NCBI RefSeq assembly: GCF_040784915.1
Contig: NZ_CP160797.1
Coordinates: 2,780,137 to 2,844,136, forward strand
Direction: 5' to 3'
Origin: Bacillus vallismortis
GTDB taxonomy: Bacteria; Bacillota; Bacilli; Bacillales; Bacillaceae
Length of the DNA: 64,000 bases
Under the pieces are notes generated by a model that searched no databases, had not been told where the DNA came from, and worked only from the letters and a program-made list of their open reading frames with translations. Positions 28,555-39,102 of the stretch are shown here, piece by piece; position 1 is the first letter of the stretch, and each line of letters starts with the position of its first letter. Position numbers and translations under genes: made by a program.

Positions 28555-30111
28555 ATGGCGAAACAGACGTTTTTAAGGGGCACTCTTATCCTGATCGCAG
28601 CAGGAATGGTTACAAGAATGCTCGGGTTTGTCAACCGGGTGGTTATCGCCCGTGTTATCGGTGAAGAAGGAGTCGGGCTTTACATGATGGCGGCGCCTAC
28701 CTTCTTCTTGGCCACTACATTAACTCAATTCGGTCTGCCGGTCGCAATCAGCAAGCTTGTCGCTGAAGCAAGCGCGCGCGGGGATCATCAAAAAACAAAA
28801 AATATTTTAGTCATGTCTCTGACCATCACAGGAGTGCTCAGCCTGATCTTTACACCGCTGTTTCTGTTTTTCGCTCCGGTTATGGCGGAAACGATGCTGA
28901 CAGATAAGAGAACACTGTATCCGCTCCTGGCCATTACGCCGGTTGTGCCGATTATTGCCATATCGAGTGTGCTGAGGGGATACTTTCAAGGAAAACAGAA
29001 TATGAACCCGCTTGCCGTGTCACAAGTTCTTGAACAGGTCGTCCGCATTTCACTTGTCGCTGTATGCACGACGATTTTTCTCCCTTACGGAATTGAATAT
29101 GCCGCAGCGGGAGCAATGATATCCTCCGTCGCAGGTGAACTGGCGTCACTTCTTTATTTGTTCATTTGCTTTAAGTATAAAAAGACAATTAAAATCAGAA
29201 AGCATTTTTTCCAGTCAATTAAAAACGGAACACAAACCTTTACCCAATTAATGAGCGTGTCCCTTCCAACGACCGGAAGCCGGTTTATCGGCAACCTCTC
29301 TTGGTTCTTCGAGCCGATTGTCGTCGCTCAAAGTCTTGCCATCGCCGGTGTGGCAACAGTTGCCGCCACGAAGCAATACGGGGAACTGACCGGCTTTGCC
29401 ATGACGCTGCTGACCCTGCCCAGCTTTATTACATATTCTTTGTCGACTGCACTTGTTCCTGCGATCAGTGAAGGAATGGAGCAGAAAAAACTGCAGGTGG
29501 TGGAATACCGGCTGGAACAGGCTATGCGTCTATGCCTGCTCAGCGGAGGCATTGCGGTTGTCATTTTATATGTTTTTGCGGATGAGCTGATGAGGGTGAT
29601 GTATGGTTCCTCAGGCGCAGCTGTATTTATAAAAGTCATGGCCCCGTTTTTTCTGCTTTATTATTTCCAGGGCCCTCTTCAAGCTGTGCTGCAGGCGCTT
29701 AATTTAGCGGGTGCTGCGATGATGAACAGCTTAATCGGAGCACTTGTCAAAACAGGCCTAATTTTCGTCCTTGCCACCAGACCGTCTCTCGGCATCATGG
29801 GCGCGGCATTAGCGATCGTAACAGGCATGGTGCTCGTTACGCTTTTGCACGCGGCAACAGTCAGTAAGGTGCTGCCGATCAGTATCAAAATCAAGGAGTA
29901 TGCACTCAGTTTCGCTGTGATTGCGATATGCGGATTCATCAGCTCCGCCATCAAACAATATGTCACCTTTGGAGCGTCCGAGGTTGTGAATGTCGCCGGA
30001 TGGATTGCGACGAGTGCTGCTGTCTATATCATCCTCCTGCTTGTATTCCGTTTAATTAAAAAAGATGAGCTTCGCCGTATTCCTATTATCGGACGTCTGA
30101 TTGTCCGATAA
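28555..30111 (+). CDS. spoVB: Stage V sporulation protein SpoVB, lipid II flippase-like
   Basis: A MATE/MOP-superfamily polysaccharide exporter of 518 residues with about 14 membrane segments, needed for spore cortex synthesis. It starts MAKQTFLRGTLILIAAGMVTR and carries the family FVNRVVIARVIGEEGVGLY block. The longer frame upstream (to 28438) is discarded: AGGGGG lies 7 bases before the ATG at 28555 and the length then matches B. subtilis. In that species the gene is read by sigma-E in the mother cell; I could not define the promoter with confidence here. It converges with yrbG, with only 3 bases between stops. Confidence 0.93.
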   Translation: MAKQTFLRGTLILIAAGMVTRMLGFVNRVVIARVIGEEGVGLYMMAAPTFFLATTLTQFGLPVAISKLVAEASARGDHQKTKNILVMSLTITGVLSLIFTPLFLFFAPVMAETMLTDKRTLYPLLAITPVVPIIAISSVLRGYFQGKQNMNPLAVSQVLEQVVRISLVAVCTTIFLPYGIEYAAAGAMISSVAGELASLLYLFICFKYKKTIKIRKHFFQSIKNGTQTFTQLMSVSLPTTGSRFIGNLSWFFEPIVVAQSLAIAGVATVAATKQYGELTGFAMTLLTLPSFITYSLSTALVPAISEGMEQKKLQVVEYRLEQAMRLCLLSGGIAVVILYVFADELMRVMYGSSGAAVFIKVMAPFFLLYYFQGPLQAVLQALNLAGAAMMNSLIGALVKTGLIFVLATRPSLGIMGAALAIVTGMVLVTLLHAATVSKVLPISIKIKEYALSFAVIAICGFISSAIKQYVTFGASEVVNVAGWIATSAAVYIILLLVFRLIKKDELRRIPIIGRLIVR

Positions 30112-30114
30112 AGA

Positions 30115-30771
30115 TTACGTGCGGGGCCCATCTTTTTCATCAATAAATAATTCTCCGTCAGTAAACGAGCAAAATGAAATGTTTGAAGGATTTGTATATC
30201 CGTGTTTTCTTAATTTTTCAAGCAGCCATTGTTTATCTTTACCGATTCTTGATAGGTTTTCTGTTTGAATAGAACCGTCTATAATGAGCGGTATTTCGAG
30301 CTGCCGATGCTCCCCGCTGTTTTCTTTCTTTACAACAGTCAGTTTACCTGACGGCTCTAAAATGGCAAATGATACATCAGCTACTCTGTCGATATTATTT
30401 TCTCTGAGCTGAACCATTAAATCATCAAAATTATAACGCTGTGATTTCATGGCGTTTTCGTCAATTTTTCCATATTTGATAATAATGGTCGGCTTGCCGT
30501 CCAGAAGCTGGCGGATTTTTCGGTTTTTTAAAGAAAAGTATGCGAATGTCACTTGAATGATCATTAAAACAAGCATTGGCAAAATGGTGTGAAATAGATG
30601 ATCTTCTACGTTTTCTATAGCTAAAACGGCAATTTCAGCCATCATAATAAAAACAACGAGGTCTAAAATGCTAAGCTCCCCGATCTCCCGTTTGCCCATG
30701 AAACGAAAAATGACCAATATCACAAAATACAATATGATTGTGCGAAACGTAATAGTGAGAAGCTCTTCCAT
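30115..30771 (-). CDS. yrbG: DUF421 membrane protein YrbG
   Basis: A 218-residue protein of the YetF/YdfR/YrbG (DUF421) family. Three N-terminal membrane segments (about 5-75) carry the [26 protein letters not shown] motif; a soluble C-terminal domain follows ([36 protein letters not shown]). Relatives are found in spore membranes and some affect germination; the role of YrbG itself is unknown. Start ATG 30771, 6 bases after GGAGG. It ends 3 bases from the spoVB stop with no terminator between. Confidence 0.85.
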   Translation of the reverse strand: MEELLTITFRTIILYFVILVIFRFMGKREIGELSILDLVVFIMMAEIAVLAIENVEDHLFHTILPMLVLMIIQVTFAYFSLKNRKIRQLLDGKPTIIIKYGKIDENAMKSQRYNFDDLMVQLRENNIDRVADVSFAILEPSGKLTVVKKENSGEHRQLEIPLIIDGSIQTENLSRIGKDKQWLLEKLRKHGYTNPSNISFCSFTDGELFIDEKDGPRT

Positions 30772-30968
30772 CATACACCTCCAACTCATCATAGGATGCA
30801 ACAAAACGGACAATTTATGTAAGATGAATGGATCGTATTTCATAAAGCTTTTACGTCTAATTCATGGGGCAAGGGAATACATTTTTACAAAGACGAGCCA
30901 TCAGCATGTCTGACGGCTTTGTTCAAAAAGAACAGAAGCCTTTTAATACAGGCAGAGAGGAGACATTC

Positions 30969-31358
30969 ATGGAGGAAACGAAACAAGTTGGAAAAGGCAT
31001 TCTTTACGGCTTAATCGCCATTTTTTCAGCTATGCTCCTGACGAGCTTAGCCGTTTCACTTTTACTGACGGCAACCTCGCTGGAAGAGTCATCATTCAAC
31101 TGGCTGATCACTGCCATCTCATTTCTTTCTTTATTCATCGGCGGGTTTATTTCAGGAGGAAAAGGGAAGGAAAGAGGCTGGATGATCGGGGCATTGACTG
31201 CCTTGAGCTTTTCTATGATTATTTTATTGTTTCAGTATTTAGGATTCGGAAAAACATTTACAGCGGAACAGCTGCTCTACCATCTGGGATTTTTAGGGGT
31301 ATGCATGCTGGGCGGGATTTTCGGCGTGAACATGAGGGGAAACAGGTCTTCCACATAA
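30969..31358 (+). CDS. yrzE: TIGR04086-type small membrane protein YrzE
   Basis: A 129-residue protein with four membrane segments (about 9-33, 43-62, 72-94 and 101-122) and glycine-rich turns GGFISGGKGKERGW and GGIFGVNMRG. This matches the TIGR04086 family of Firmicute membrane proteins of unknown function. GAGAGGAG precedes the ATG at 30969 by 6 bases; the longer frame upstream lacks such a site. It ends at a strong bidirectional terminator shared with yajC. Confidence 0.78.
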   Translation: MEETKQVGKGILYGLIAIFSAMLLTSLAVSLLLTATSLEESSFNWLITAISFLSLFIGGFISGGKGKERGWMIGALTALSFSMIILLFQYLGFGKTFTAEQLLYHLGFLGVCMLGGIFGVNMRGNRSST

Positions 31359-31388
31359 AAAAGAGCGGAATCATCCGCTCTTTTTTTG
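31355..31388. terminator. Bidirectional terminator between yrzE and yajC
   Basis: AAAAAAGAGCGGA / TCCGCTCTTTTTT with a 4-base loop, T-runs in both directions, between the convergent genes. Confidence 0.92.
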
Positions 31389-31411
31389 TTTGCTATGTAC
31401 AGCTCCTGCTG

Positions 31412-31678
31412 TTATTCAGCAGCAGAAACTTCTCTGATCGCGCGGCGGTCGAACGTAAGACGTGTGTTTTCACCAGTCTTAACGACGACTTTGCTTTCGT
31501 CGATAGAGTCAACAGTACCGTGCAATCCCCCGATTGTCACTACTGAATCGCCTTTTTTCAGTTCCTCCTGCATTCGGCGTACTGCCTTTTGCTGTTTTTG
31601 CTGAGGACGAATCAGCAAGAAGTAAAGGACCGCAAACATTAAAATAATAGGAACCAATGTGCCTAAAGTGCCTGTCAT
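31412..31678 (-). CDS. yajC: Preprotein translocase accessory subunit YajC
   Basis: An 88-residue single-span membrane protein (segment about 5-24, ending FLLIRPQQKQQK, the YajC signature) with a small cytoplasmic beta-rich domain (GDSVVTIGGLHGTVDSID). YajC associates with SecDF in the Sec translocon. The ATG at 31678 lies 6 bases after GGGGTG; the GTG at 31687 is within that site. It follows tgt, the frequent order tgt-yajC in bacteria. Confidence 0.93.
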   Translation of the reverse strand: MTGTLGTLVPIILMFAVLYFLLIRPQQKQQKAVRRMQEELKKGDSVVTIGGLHGTVDSIDESKVVVKTGENTRLTFDRRAIREVSAAE

Positions 31679-31718
31679 GATTTTCACCCCTTTCTGTAAG
31701 CCTGTGATTTATTTTTAT

Positions 31719-33919
<2,201 letters not shown>

Positions 33920-33948
33920 GATGATTTCACCTTTATTCTAGTCTTTTG

Positions 33949-34149
33949 TTATTTCATTCTGCCGAAAAGATTAAGCAAAATTGATAATACCACACTTATG
34001 ATGATACAAGTGACAACCGGGAAGAAAAACGTGACATTTCCCTTTTTCACAAAAATATCTCCCGGCATCTTGCCGACAAAATGCAATACTGCTCCGATGA
34101 TAAGCAAAACAGCACCAAGAATCATAATGATCTTAGGGAATTCAATCAT
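33949..34149 (-). CDS. yrzS: DUF2905 small membrane protein YrzS
   Basis: A 66-residue protein with two membrane segments (about 6-25 and 44-62) around the conserved [19 protein letters not shown] hinge that defines DUF2905. It overlaps the end of ruvB by 8 bases, so translation is probably coupled to it. The role is unknown. Proteins of this family often travel with ruvAB and queA-tgt in Bacilli. Confidence 0.85.
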   Translation of the reverse strand: MIEFPKIIMILGAVLLIIGAVLHFVGKMPGDIFVKKGNVTFFFPVVTCIIISVVLSILLNLFGRMK

Positions 34150-35146
34150 ATCGTGGAGCCTCCATTTGGAAATGATGATACACGGCCGGTGTCACGATCC
34201 TTCCACGCGGCGTTCTTTGGATAAAACCGATTTGCAGCAGATACGGTTCGTATACGTCTTCAATCGTATGAGGTTCTTCACCGATAGTGGCTGAAATGGT
34301 GTCAAGACCCACCGGGCCTCCATTAAACTTTTCGATCATACCCATTAGCAGCTTGTGATCAATATGATCCAAACCGAGGCGGTCAACCTGAAGCCGTTCC
34401 AGCGCATCCTGTGAAATCTCTTCCGTGATCCGGCTGTCACCCAGCACCTGGGCGAAATCGCGGACTCTCCTCAGCAGGCGGTTCGCTACGCGGGGCGTAC
34501 CTCTCGATCTCCTCGCAATTTCAAGAGCTGACGGATTATCAATTTCAACCTCGAATACATCAGCGGTTCTTGTGACGATATCCGCCAGCTCTTCTTGCGT
34601 ATAGTACTCAAGGCGCGACATCACGCCGAACCGATCTCTTAACGGCGCCGTCAAAAGCCCTACCCTCGTCGTTGCGCCTACCAGCGTAAAAGGAGGCAAG
34701 TCGAGCCGAACCGAGCGGGCAGAGGGGCCTTTTCCAATCACAATATCCAGACAAAAGTCCTCCATCGCCGGATACAGCACCTCTTCTATCGATCTGTGCA
34801 GCCTATGTATTTCATCAATAAATAATACATCACCCGGTTCTAGCGCCGTTAATATGGCAGCCAAATCACCAGGTCTTTCAATCGCGGGCCCTGATGTCGT
34901 CCGCAATTCCACTCCCATTTCATTGGCAACGATGGAAGCAAGCGTGGTTTTCCCGAGTCCGGGCGGCCCGTACAGAAGAACATGATCCAGCGTCTCCTGT
35001 CTCATTTTCGCCGCATCTATAAACACACGCAAATTTTCTTTCACCTTATGCTGTCCGATATACTGCGCCAGATTTTGCGGCCTCAAACTTTGCTCTATCA
35101 CTGATTCATGGTTGTCTGCTTCACTTGAGACGAGCCGTTCATCCAT
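34142..35146 (-). CDS. ruvB: Holliday junction branch-migration ATPase RuvB
   Basis: A 334-residue AAA+ motor that drives branch migration with RuvA. Walker [10 protein letters not shown] is at 60-68, Walker [11 protein letters not shown] follows, sensor 1 is [10 protein letters not shown] and the arginine finger is in RDRFGV. The C-terminal winged-helix DNA-binding domain is complete (FIQRTPRGR). Start ATG 35146, 6 bases after AGGTG, rather than the upstream in-frame codon. It lies 10 bases after ruvA. Confidence 0.97.
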   Translation of the reverse strand: MDERLVSSEADNHESVIEQSLRPQNLAQYIGQHKVKENLRVFIDAAKMRQETLDHVLLYGPPGLGKTTLASIVANEMGVELRTTSGPAIERPGDLAAILTALEPGDVLFIDEIHRLHRSIEEVLYPAMEDFCLDIVIGKGPSARSVRLDLPPFTLVGATTRVGLLTAPLRDRFGVMSRLEYYTQEELADIVTRTADVFEVEIDNPSALEIARRSRGTPRVANRLLRRVRDFAQVLGDSRITEEISQDALERLQVDRLGLDHIDHKLLMGMIEKFNGGPVGLDTISATIGEEPHTIEDVYEPYLLQIGFIQRTPRGRIVTPAVYHHFQMEAPRYD

Positions 35147-35156
35147 GAACATCACC

Positions 35157-35762
35157 TTACTTCAATAGTTTTTGTAATGCTTTTTTTACATATTGGTCTG
35201 TTGTCAGCCCTACTTCTTCTTTTAAGTGAGGAAGCACCTTTTTGATTTCTTTTTCAGCATATCCTAGAACCCTGAGGGCCTCAAGCGCTTCTTCGAGAGC
35301 AGTTTCTGCTGTTTGCTTTTCAAGCCTTTCTTCATGATTAAACAGATTTTCAATCATTTCAGGCACAACATCAGCGAGCTTTCCTTTTAAATCAAGAATA
35401 ATCTGGCGCGCAGTTTTCTTTCCTACACCAGGAAACTTGACCAAAAAGGCTTCATCCTCACTTTCAATTGCTTGGATAACCGCTCCCGGATCACCTGAGC
35501 CTAAAATAGCGAGTGCCCCTTTTGGACCGATTCCGGTCACGTTTAACAGCTTTGTAAAGAGCGCCTTCTCCTCCCTTGTTGAAAAACCGTAGAGCGAAAA
35601 AGCATCCTCTCTGATATGGTGGTACGTAAAAATCGTTTCTTGGTTTCTCTCCTTATATATAAACGGATTCGGCGTGAAAATCTGATAGCCAATGCCGCCG
35701 TTCTCTATCACAATATATTGGGGAGATACATAATCAATCGTCCCTTTAACAAATTCAATCAC
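35157..35762 (-). CDS. ruvA: Holliday junction DNA-binding subunit RuvA
   Basis: Binds four-way junctions and recruits RuvB. The 201-residue protein has an N-terminal OB fold ([20 protein letters not shown]), two helix-hairpin-helix motifs ([16 protein letters not shown] and [16 protein letters not shown]) and the flexible C-terminal RuvB-binding domain (about 150-201). Full length and intact. First gene of ruvA-ruvB-yrzS-queA-tgt-yajC in minus-strand order. Confidence 0.96.
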   Translation of the reverse strand: MIEFVKGTIDYVSPQYIVIENGGIGYQIFTPNPFIYKERNQETIFTYHHIREDAFSLYGFSTREEKALFTKLLNVTGIGPKGALAILGSGDPGAVIQAIESEDEAFLVKFPGVGKKTARQIILDLKGKLADVVPEMIENLFNHEERLEKQTAETALEEALEALRVLGYAEKEIKKVLPHLKEEVGLTTDQYVKKALQKLLK

Positions 35763-35861
35763 GCAAATTCACCTCTTTGACTGTTCTTCATTGTACCATA
35801 AAAACAGCCAAACTCTTATAGAAAAGTTAACATACGTTCGCTTCTCTCTCATTCTTCCACG

Positions 35862-35887
35862 AAAAAAAAGACATGAATACATGTCTT
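35862..35887 (-). terminator. Intrinsic terminator after bofC
   Basis: Minus-strand AGACATG / CATGTCT hairpin followed by eight T residues, separating csbX-bofC from ruvA. Confidence 0.85.
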
Positions 35888-35900
35888 CAATCAGCGGACG

Positions 35901-36413
35901 TCACCCGCTGTATGTCTTCATATGTTCTATGACGTCCTCAAACTCCGCTTTTGTCCGAAATGGAATGCCTCTCAGCAGATTTTTTTGCATATGGCTTTCC
36001 AGCCTTTCTAAATCAATTTGAAAAAAAGACTGAATCGGTTCGGAAGCTGACTCGGGCCGCCCATGAAAAGTGGAAATCACGCCATTATCCGATACACCGA
36101 TATACCCGTTCACCTTGCTGAGCGGAGAAATATCGTCCATTTGCTTCCGGAAGAGCACATATCCCTTACTTTGTTCGACAAGCGTCCAGCCGGTATAAGC
36201 TGCCCAAAACTCATCCATAGAAAGCACTTTTTCACGCTTATGCTCAATGCTGACATCTCCGTCCAAATACACTTTTTCAAGCTGCACATGCACCTGCAGC
36301 GGTTCATAGTGCTCCACTTCCGCCCCTAGCGCGTGGGGCGGAGCACCTAATAGAAATGCTGCGGCTGAGCAAAGAATGCCCAGCAAAAGATACGCCGTGC
36401 TGAATCGTTTCAC
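35901..36413 (-). CDS. bofC: Forespore regulator of the sigma-K checkpoint, BofC
   Basis: In B. subtilis BofC is exported from the forespore into the intermembrane space and restrains SpoIVB signalling, the trigger of pro-sigma-K processing. The 170-residue protein has a signal peptide (about 1-30, LLLGILCSAAAFLLGAPPHALGAEV) and the two-domain BofC body. I chose the GTG at 36413: AAAGAGGTG lies 6 bases upstream. That site is the right arm of an 8-bp inverted repeat beginning right after the csbX stop, see the separate entry. It shares the csbX transcript. Confidence 0.92.
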   Translation of the reverse strand: MKRFSTAYLLLGILCSAAAFLLGAPPHALGAEVEHYEPLQVHVQLEKVYLDGDVSIEHKREKVLSMDEFWAAYTGWTLVEQSKGYVLFRKQMDDISPLSKVNGYIGVSDNGVISTFHGRPESASEPIQSFFQIDLERLESHMQKNLLRGIPFRTKAEFEDVIEHMKTYSG

Positions 36414-36421
36414 CCTCTACA

Positions 36422-36460
36422 CCTCTTTGCACACGTTTATGACTAGTTTGACCAAAGAGG
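36422..36460 (-). promoter_or_regulatory. Hairpin covering the bofC ribosome-binding site
   Basis: Inverted repeat CCTCTTTG / CAAAGAGG, 8 perfect pairs with a 23-base loop. On the minus strand the first arm starts directly after the csbX TAG; the second arm contains the Shine-Dalgarno AAAGAGG of bofC. The pairing would hide the site unless the first arm is absent or held open by a ribosome ending csbX. Confidence 0.6.
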
Positions 36461-37768
36461 CTACTGCTTAACCGTTTTCTCGAAATTTGTTTGCATGTTT
36501 TCCGTGACAAGCCTTTCCTCCGTATACATATCAGCGTTTTGCTCAGAAATCGTTAAAAATTGTGTCAGAAAAGCGCTGAAAAAGTACAATGCTGCAAAGA
36601 TCCAAATGACACCGCCAGCACCGAGCGGCCCAATGAAAAGACTGACGATGCCCGGCGCGATAAACGCACATAAACCGGACCCTAAGTTCAAGACTGACAT
36701 GGCAGCGCCTTTATTATCAGGTGCAAGTGTCGGCAAAAGCGCGCTCAATGGCACGTAGCCGGCCAATGCTGCACCGTAGCAGCAGGCGATAATCATCAGC
36801 ACCCAATACTGATGCCCGATCAACTGAGGCGTGTAATAAAGCGCCAGCGTAAAAATACCGCACCCGACACCGCCAAACCACATCACGGTATTGCGCCAGC
36901 CAAGTTTATCTCCGACTGCACCGAAAATGATATTAAACACAATATTCACGAAAAACAGCGTTCCCCATATTTGCAGCCATTCTGAAACGGAATACCCGTA
37001 ACGCGCTAAATAAGTGGGGAGAAAAATCGCAAATCCAAATTGTCCTATGGCATTAATTGTCTTGACCACACCGCCGATGCCGACTTTAGGGTTTTCAAAC
37101 ATAATTGTAAATGCCTTCGATAGTTCTTTCCATTTCGGCTGATCTTGTTGTTGTACCGGTGTGAATTGATCTTTGTTAACAAATAGGGCGAGGAATCCGC
37201 CTGCCGCGACAAACAGCAAAGCGCTCCAAAGCGTATTGATTTCTCCAAAGGCCGGAACCGCATAGCTGGAATAGAACGGACCGAGCACATTTAAGCCGCA
37301 CGTAAACATAAACCAAAACCAGCCGACGGCTTTTCCGAGAATATGATGAGAAGTGCTGTATGACACCCACACGAGAAAAGAATATGCAAACAGCGGATAT
37401 CCCAAGCCTCTAAGTGCATAGCTGCCCAGGAGAGCCGGATAATGCATATGAGGAATTGCCCAGCCGATAAAAGCGGCCGAACCGAGGATAAATGCAAGCA
37501 AGCCGACAATCATCGTTTTTCTCGGCCCCCAAGTTTGGACAAACGTGCCTGAAAGCCAAGCCGAGATGGTGACAGCAATGCCGTACATGGTAAATAACGA
37601 AGCGGATTGCTGCATGCTGAGACCATGTTCAACGAGAAAAGGAGACAGCCATCCTTGTTCGAGTCCGTCTCCAACCATAAAGATAACAACGCCAATATAA
37701 CCCCAAATCATGTGAGAAGGAATTCCGATTTTATTCAAAAAATTTCCTTTATCTTGTGCTGTATCCAT
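36461..37768 (-). CDS. csbX: MFS transporter CsbX (sigma-B-controlled)
   Basis: A 435-residue major facilitator with 12 predicted membrane segments. It starts MDTAQDKGNFLNKIGIPSHMIWGYIG and has an MFS loop motif after segment 2 (FVQTWGPRKTMIVG). In B. subtilis it is a member of the general-stress regulon and is annotated by similarity as an alpha-ketoglutarate permease, not proven. Start ATG 37768 lies 3-4 bases after GGTGGAG; the GTG at 37777 gives three extra residues. It is 47 bases upstream of bofC and carries a likely sigma-B promoter. Confidence 0.9.
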   Translation of the reverse strand: MDTAQDKGNFLNKIGIPSHMIWGYIGVVIFMVGDGLEQGWLSPFLVEHGLSMQQSASLFTMYGIAVTISAWLSGTFVQTWGPRKTMIVGLLAFILGSAAFIGWAIPHMHYPALLGSYALRGLGYPLFAYSFLVWVSYSTSHHILGKAVGWFWFMFTCGLNVLGPFYSSYAVPAFGEINTLWSALLFVAAGGFLALFVNKDQFTPVQQQDQPKWKELSKAFTIMFENPKVGIGGVVKTINAIGQFGFAIFLPTYLARYGYSVSEWLQIWGTLFFVNIVFNIIFGAVGDKLGWRNTVMWFGGVGCGIFTLALYYTPQLIGHQYWVLMIIACCYGAALAGYVPLSALLPTLAPDNKGAAMSVLNLGSGLCAFIAPGIVSLFIGPLGAGGVIWIFAALYFFSAFLTQFLTISEQNADMYTEERLVTENMQTNFEKTVKQ

Positions 37769-37806
37769 TTTCTCCACCGCCTACTTAAAGTATCAATGGA
37801 GGTTAT

Positions 37807-37832
37807 ATACCCAAGCTTTCTGAATTGTAATC
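37807..37832 (-). promoter_or_regulatory. Likely sigma-B promoter of csbX
   Basis: Minus strand GATTAC, 14-base spacer, GGGTAT (37812-37807). The -10 is the sigma-B consensus; the -35 (consensus GTTTAA) is weak. Position 40 bases before csbX and the known stress control of csbX support it. Confidence 0.55.
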
Positions 37833-37840
37833 CTGCTTGA

Positions 37841-38866
37841 TCAAAAAGCGATTTTTTCATTGTGCTCGACACTGACAGGCATGCCGATAGCGAGCGACTG
37901 CTGAGCCGCTCTGGCGATCCGTTCCGCCTGAAAACCGTCGTTTCCGGTGCACGCAGTTTCCCGGTTTGTGCCGATCGCTTCCGCAAACCGAATTATCTCT
38001 TCCTCATACGCATCCTTATAGCGTTCAAGGAAAAAGAAATGCGGTTTATCTTTCATCACAAAATCAGCAGTTGACACTTCGACTGTCGTCGGTCTGCTGT
38101 TGTCCGCCGCTGCCGAGCCTTTCGTCCCGAAAACCTCGATTCGCTGGTCATATCCGTAAACAGCTTGGCGGCTGTTGTCAATCACAGCCATGGCACCGTT
38201 TTCAAAAGTAAGCGTAATGACAGCCGTATCAATATCTCCCAGCTCTGCAAAGGAAGGATTCGCCAAAGCCGCCCCTTTTGCATACACTTCCGCCACTTCG
38301 CTTCCCATAATATATCTGGCCATATCAAAGTCATGGATCGACATATCCATAAACAAACCGCCAGAAGTACGGACATAACCTATATTCGGGGGTTCTGGGT
38401 CCCGCGATGTGATTTTTAATAAGTGGGGCGTTCCAATTTCACCTTTTTCAACAATGGTTTTGATTCTTTTAAAATGAGGATCAAAACGGCGGTTAAAACC
38501 GACTTGAAGTGCAACCCCGTGTTTCCGTACGGCCGCAAGCGCTTCTTTTGTTTCATCTAAAGAAAAACTGATGGGCTTCTCACAAAAAATATGCTTTTTC
38601 GCCTCAGCCGCTTCTCTGATCATCTGTGCATGTGTGGCTGTCGGTGAGCAAATAAAAACAGCGTCAATATCAGAGTCATGCAATAAATCACGATAGTCAG
38701 AGGTTATGTATTCAATTTGATGACTGTCAGCCCAGCTTTTTATACGGCTTACCTGAATATCAGAGACCGCCTTTATTTTCATATGAGGAATCCGGCGTAT
38801 ATTTTGAACATGAAGTTTGCCGATGCGACCTGCACCGATAATCCCTGTTACAATCTGTTTTGTCAT
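37841..38866 (-). CDS. yrbE: Gfo/Idh/MocA-family oxidoreductase (inositol-dehydrogenase-like)
   Basis: A 341-residue NAD(P)-dependent dehydrogenase. The N-terminal Rossmann fold has GIIGAGRIGKLH (about 8-19); the catalytic-site motif CEKPISFSLDE lies near 95-105; the C-terminal alpha/beta domain includes GFNRRFDP and DMSIHDFDMARY, typical of inositol 2-dehydrogenases. The true sugar or inositol substrate is not known. Start ATG 38866 follows AGGGGG by 8 bases. Its promoter is flanked by two AAGCGCTT palindromes, suggesting control by a LacI/CcpA-type repressor. Confidence 0.87.
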   Translation of the reverse strand: MTKQIVTGIIGAGRIGKLHVQNIRRIPHMKIKAVSDIQVSRIKSWADSHQIEYITSDYRDLLHDSDIDAVFICSPTATHAQMIREAAEAKKHIFCEKPISFSLDETKEALAAVRKHGVALQVGFNRRFDPHFKRIKTIVEKGEIGTPHLLKITSRDPEPPNIGYVRTSGGLFMDMSIHDFDMARYIMGSEVAEVYAKGAALANPSFAELGDIDTAVITLTFENGAMAVIDNSRQAVYGYDQRIEVFGTKGSAAADNSRPTTVEVSTADFVMKDKPHFFFLERYKDAYEEEIIRFAEAIGTNRETACTGNDGFQAERIARAAQQSLAIGMPVSVEHNEKIAF

Positions 38867-38893
38867 AGCTTGTTCCCCCTTGAACATTTACGA

Positions 38894-38942
38894 AAGCGCT
38901 TTATTTTAAATTAATACTATCCCATTTGTAAGCGCTTTTCAA
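38894..38942 (-). promoter_or_regulatory. yrbE promoter with two AAGCGCTT operators
   Basis: Sigma-A promoter on the minus strand: TTGAAA (38942-38937), 17-base spacer, TAGTAT (38919-38914). Palindrome AAGCGCTT occurs at 38930-38937, overlapping the -35 and spacer, and again at 38894-38901, just past the expected start site. Centres are 36 bases apart. The sites resemble cre or LacI-family operators but match the 14-bp cre consensus only in part. Confidence 0.6.
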
Positions 38943-39102
38943 GAATGGAAATGATCGCTTTATGTCTCTTTTATCACAATCGAGGTTTATAGGTAGCCTT
39001 CTTCTTCAAGACCAGATACACTAGATATAGGCTCTTTTTCCTGAACAGTTTATGATTTTCCTATAAACAGCTGCATAAAATAGAGCAAAGAGGGTGAATG
39101 AA

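Noticed and set aside
28480..28555. Sigma-E promoter for spoVB
   Set aside because: ATATAT and TATATGAT elements occur but spacing is 16 bases and several overlapping alternatives exist in an A/T-rich stretch; not convincing.
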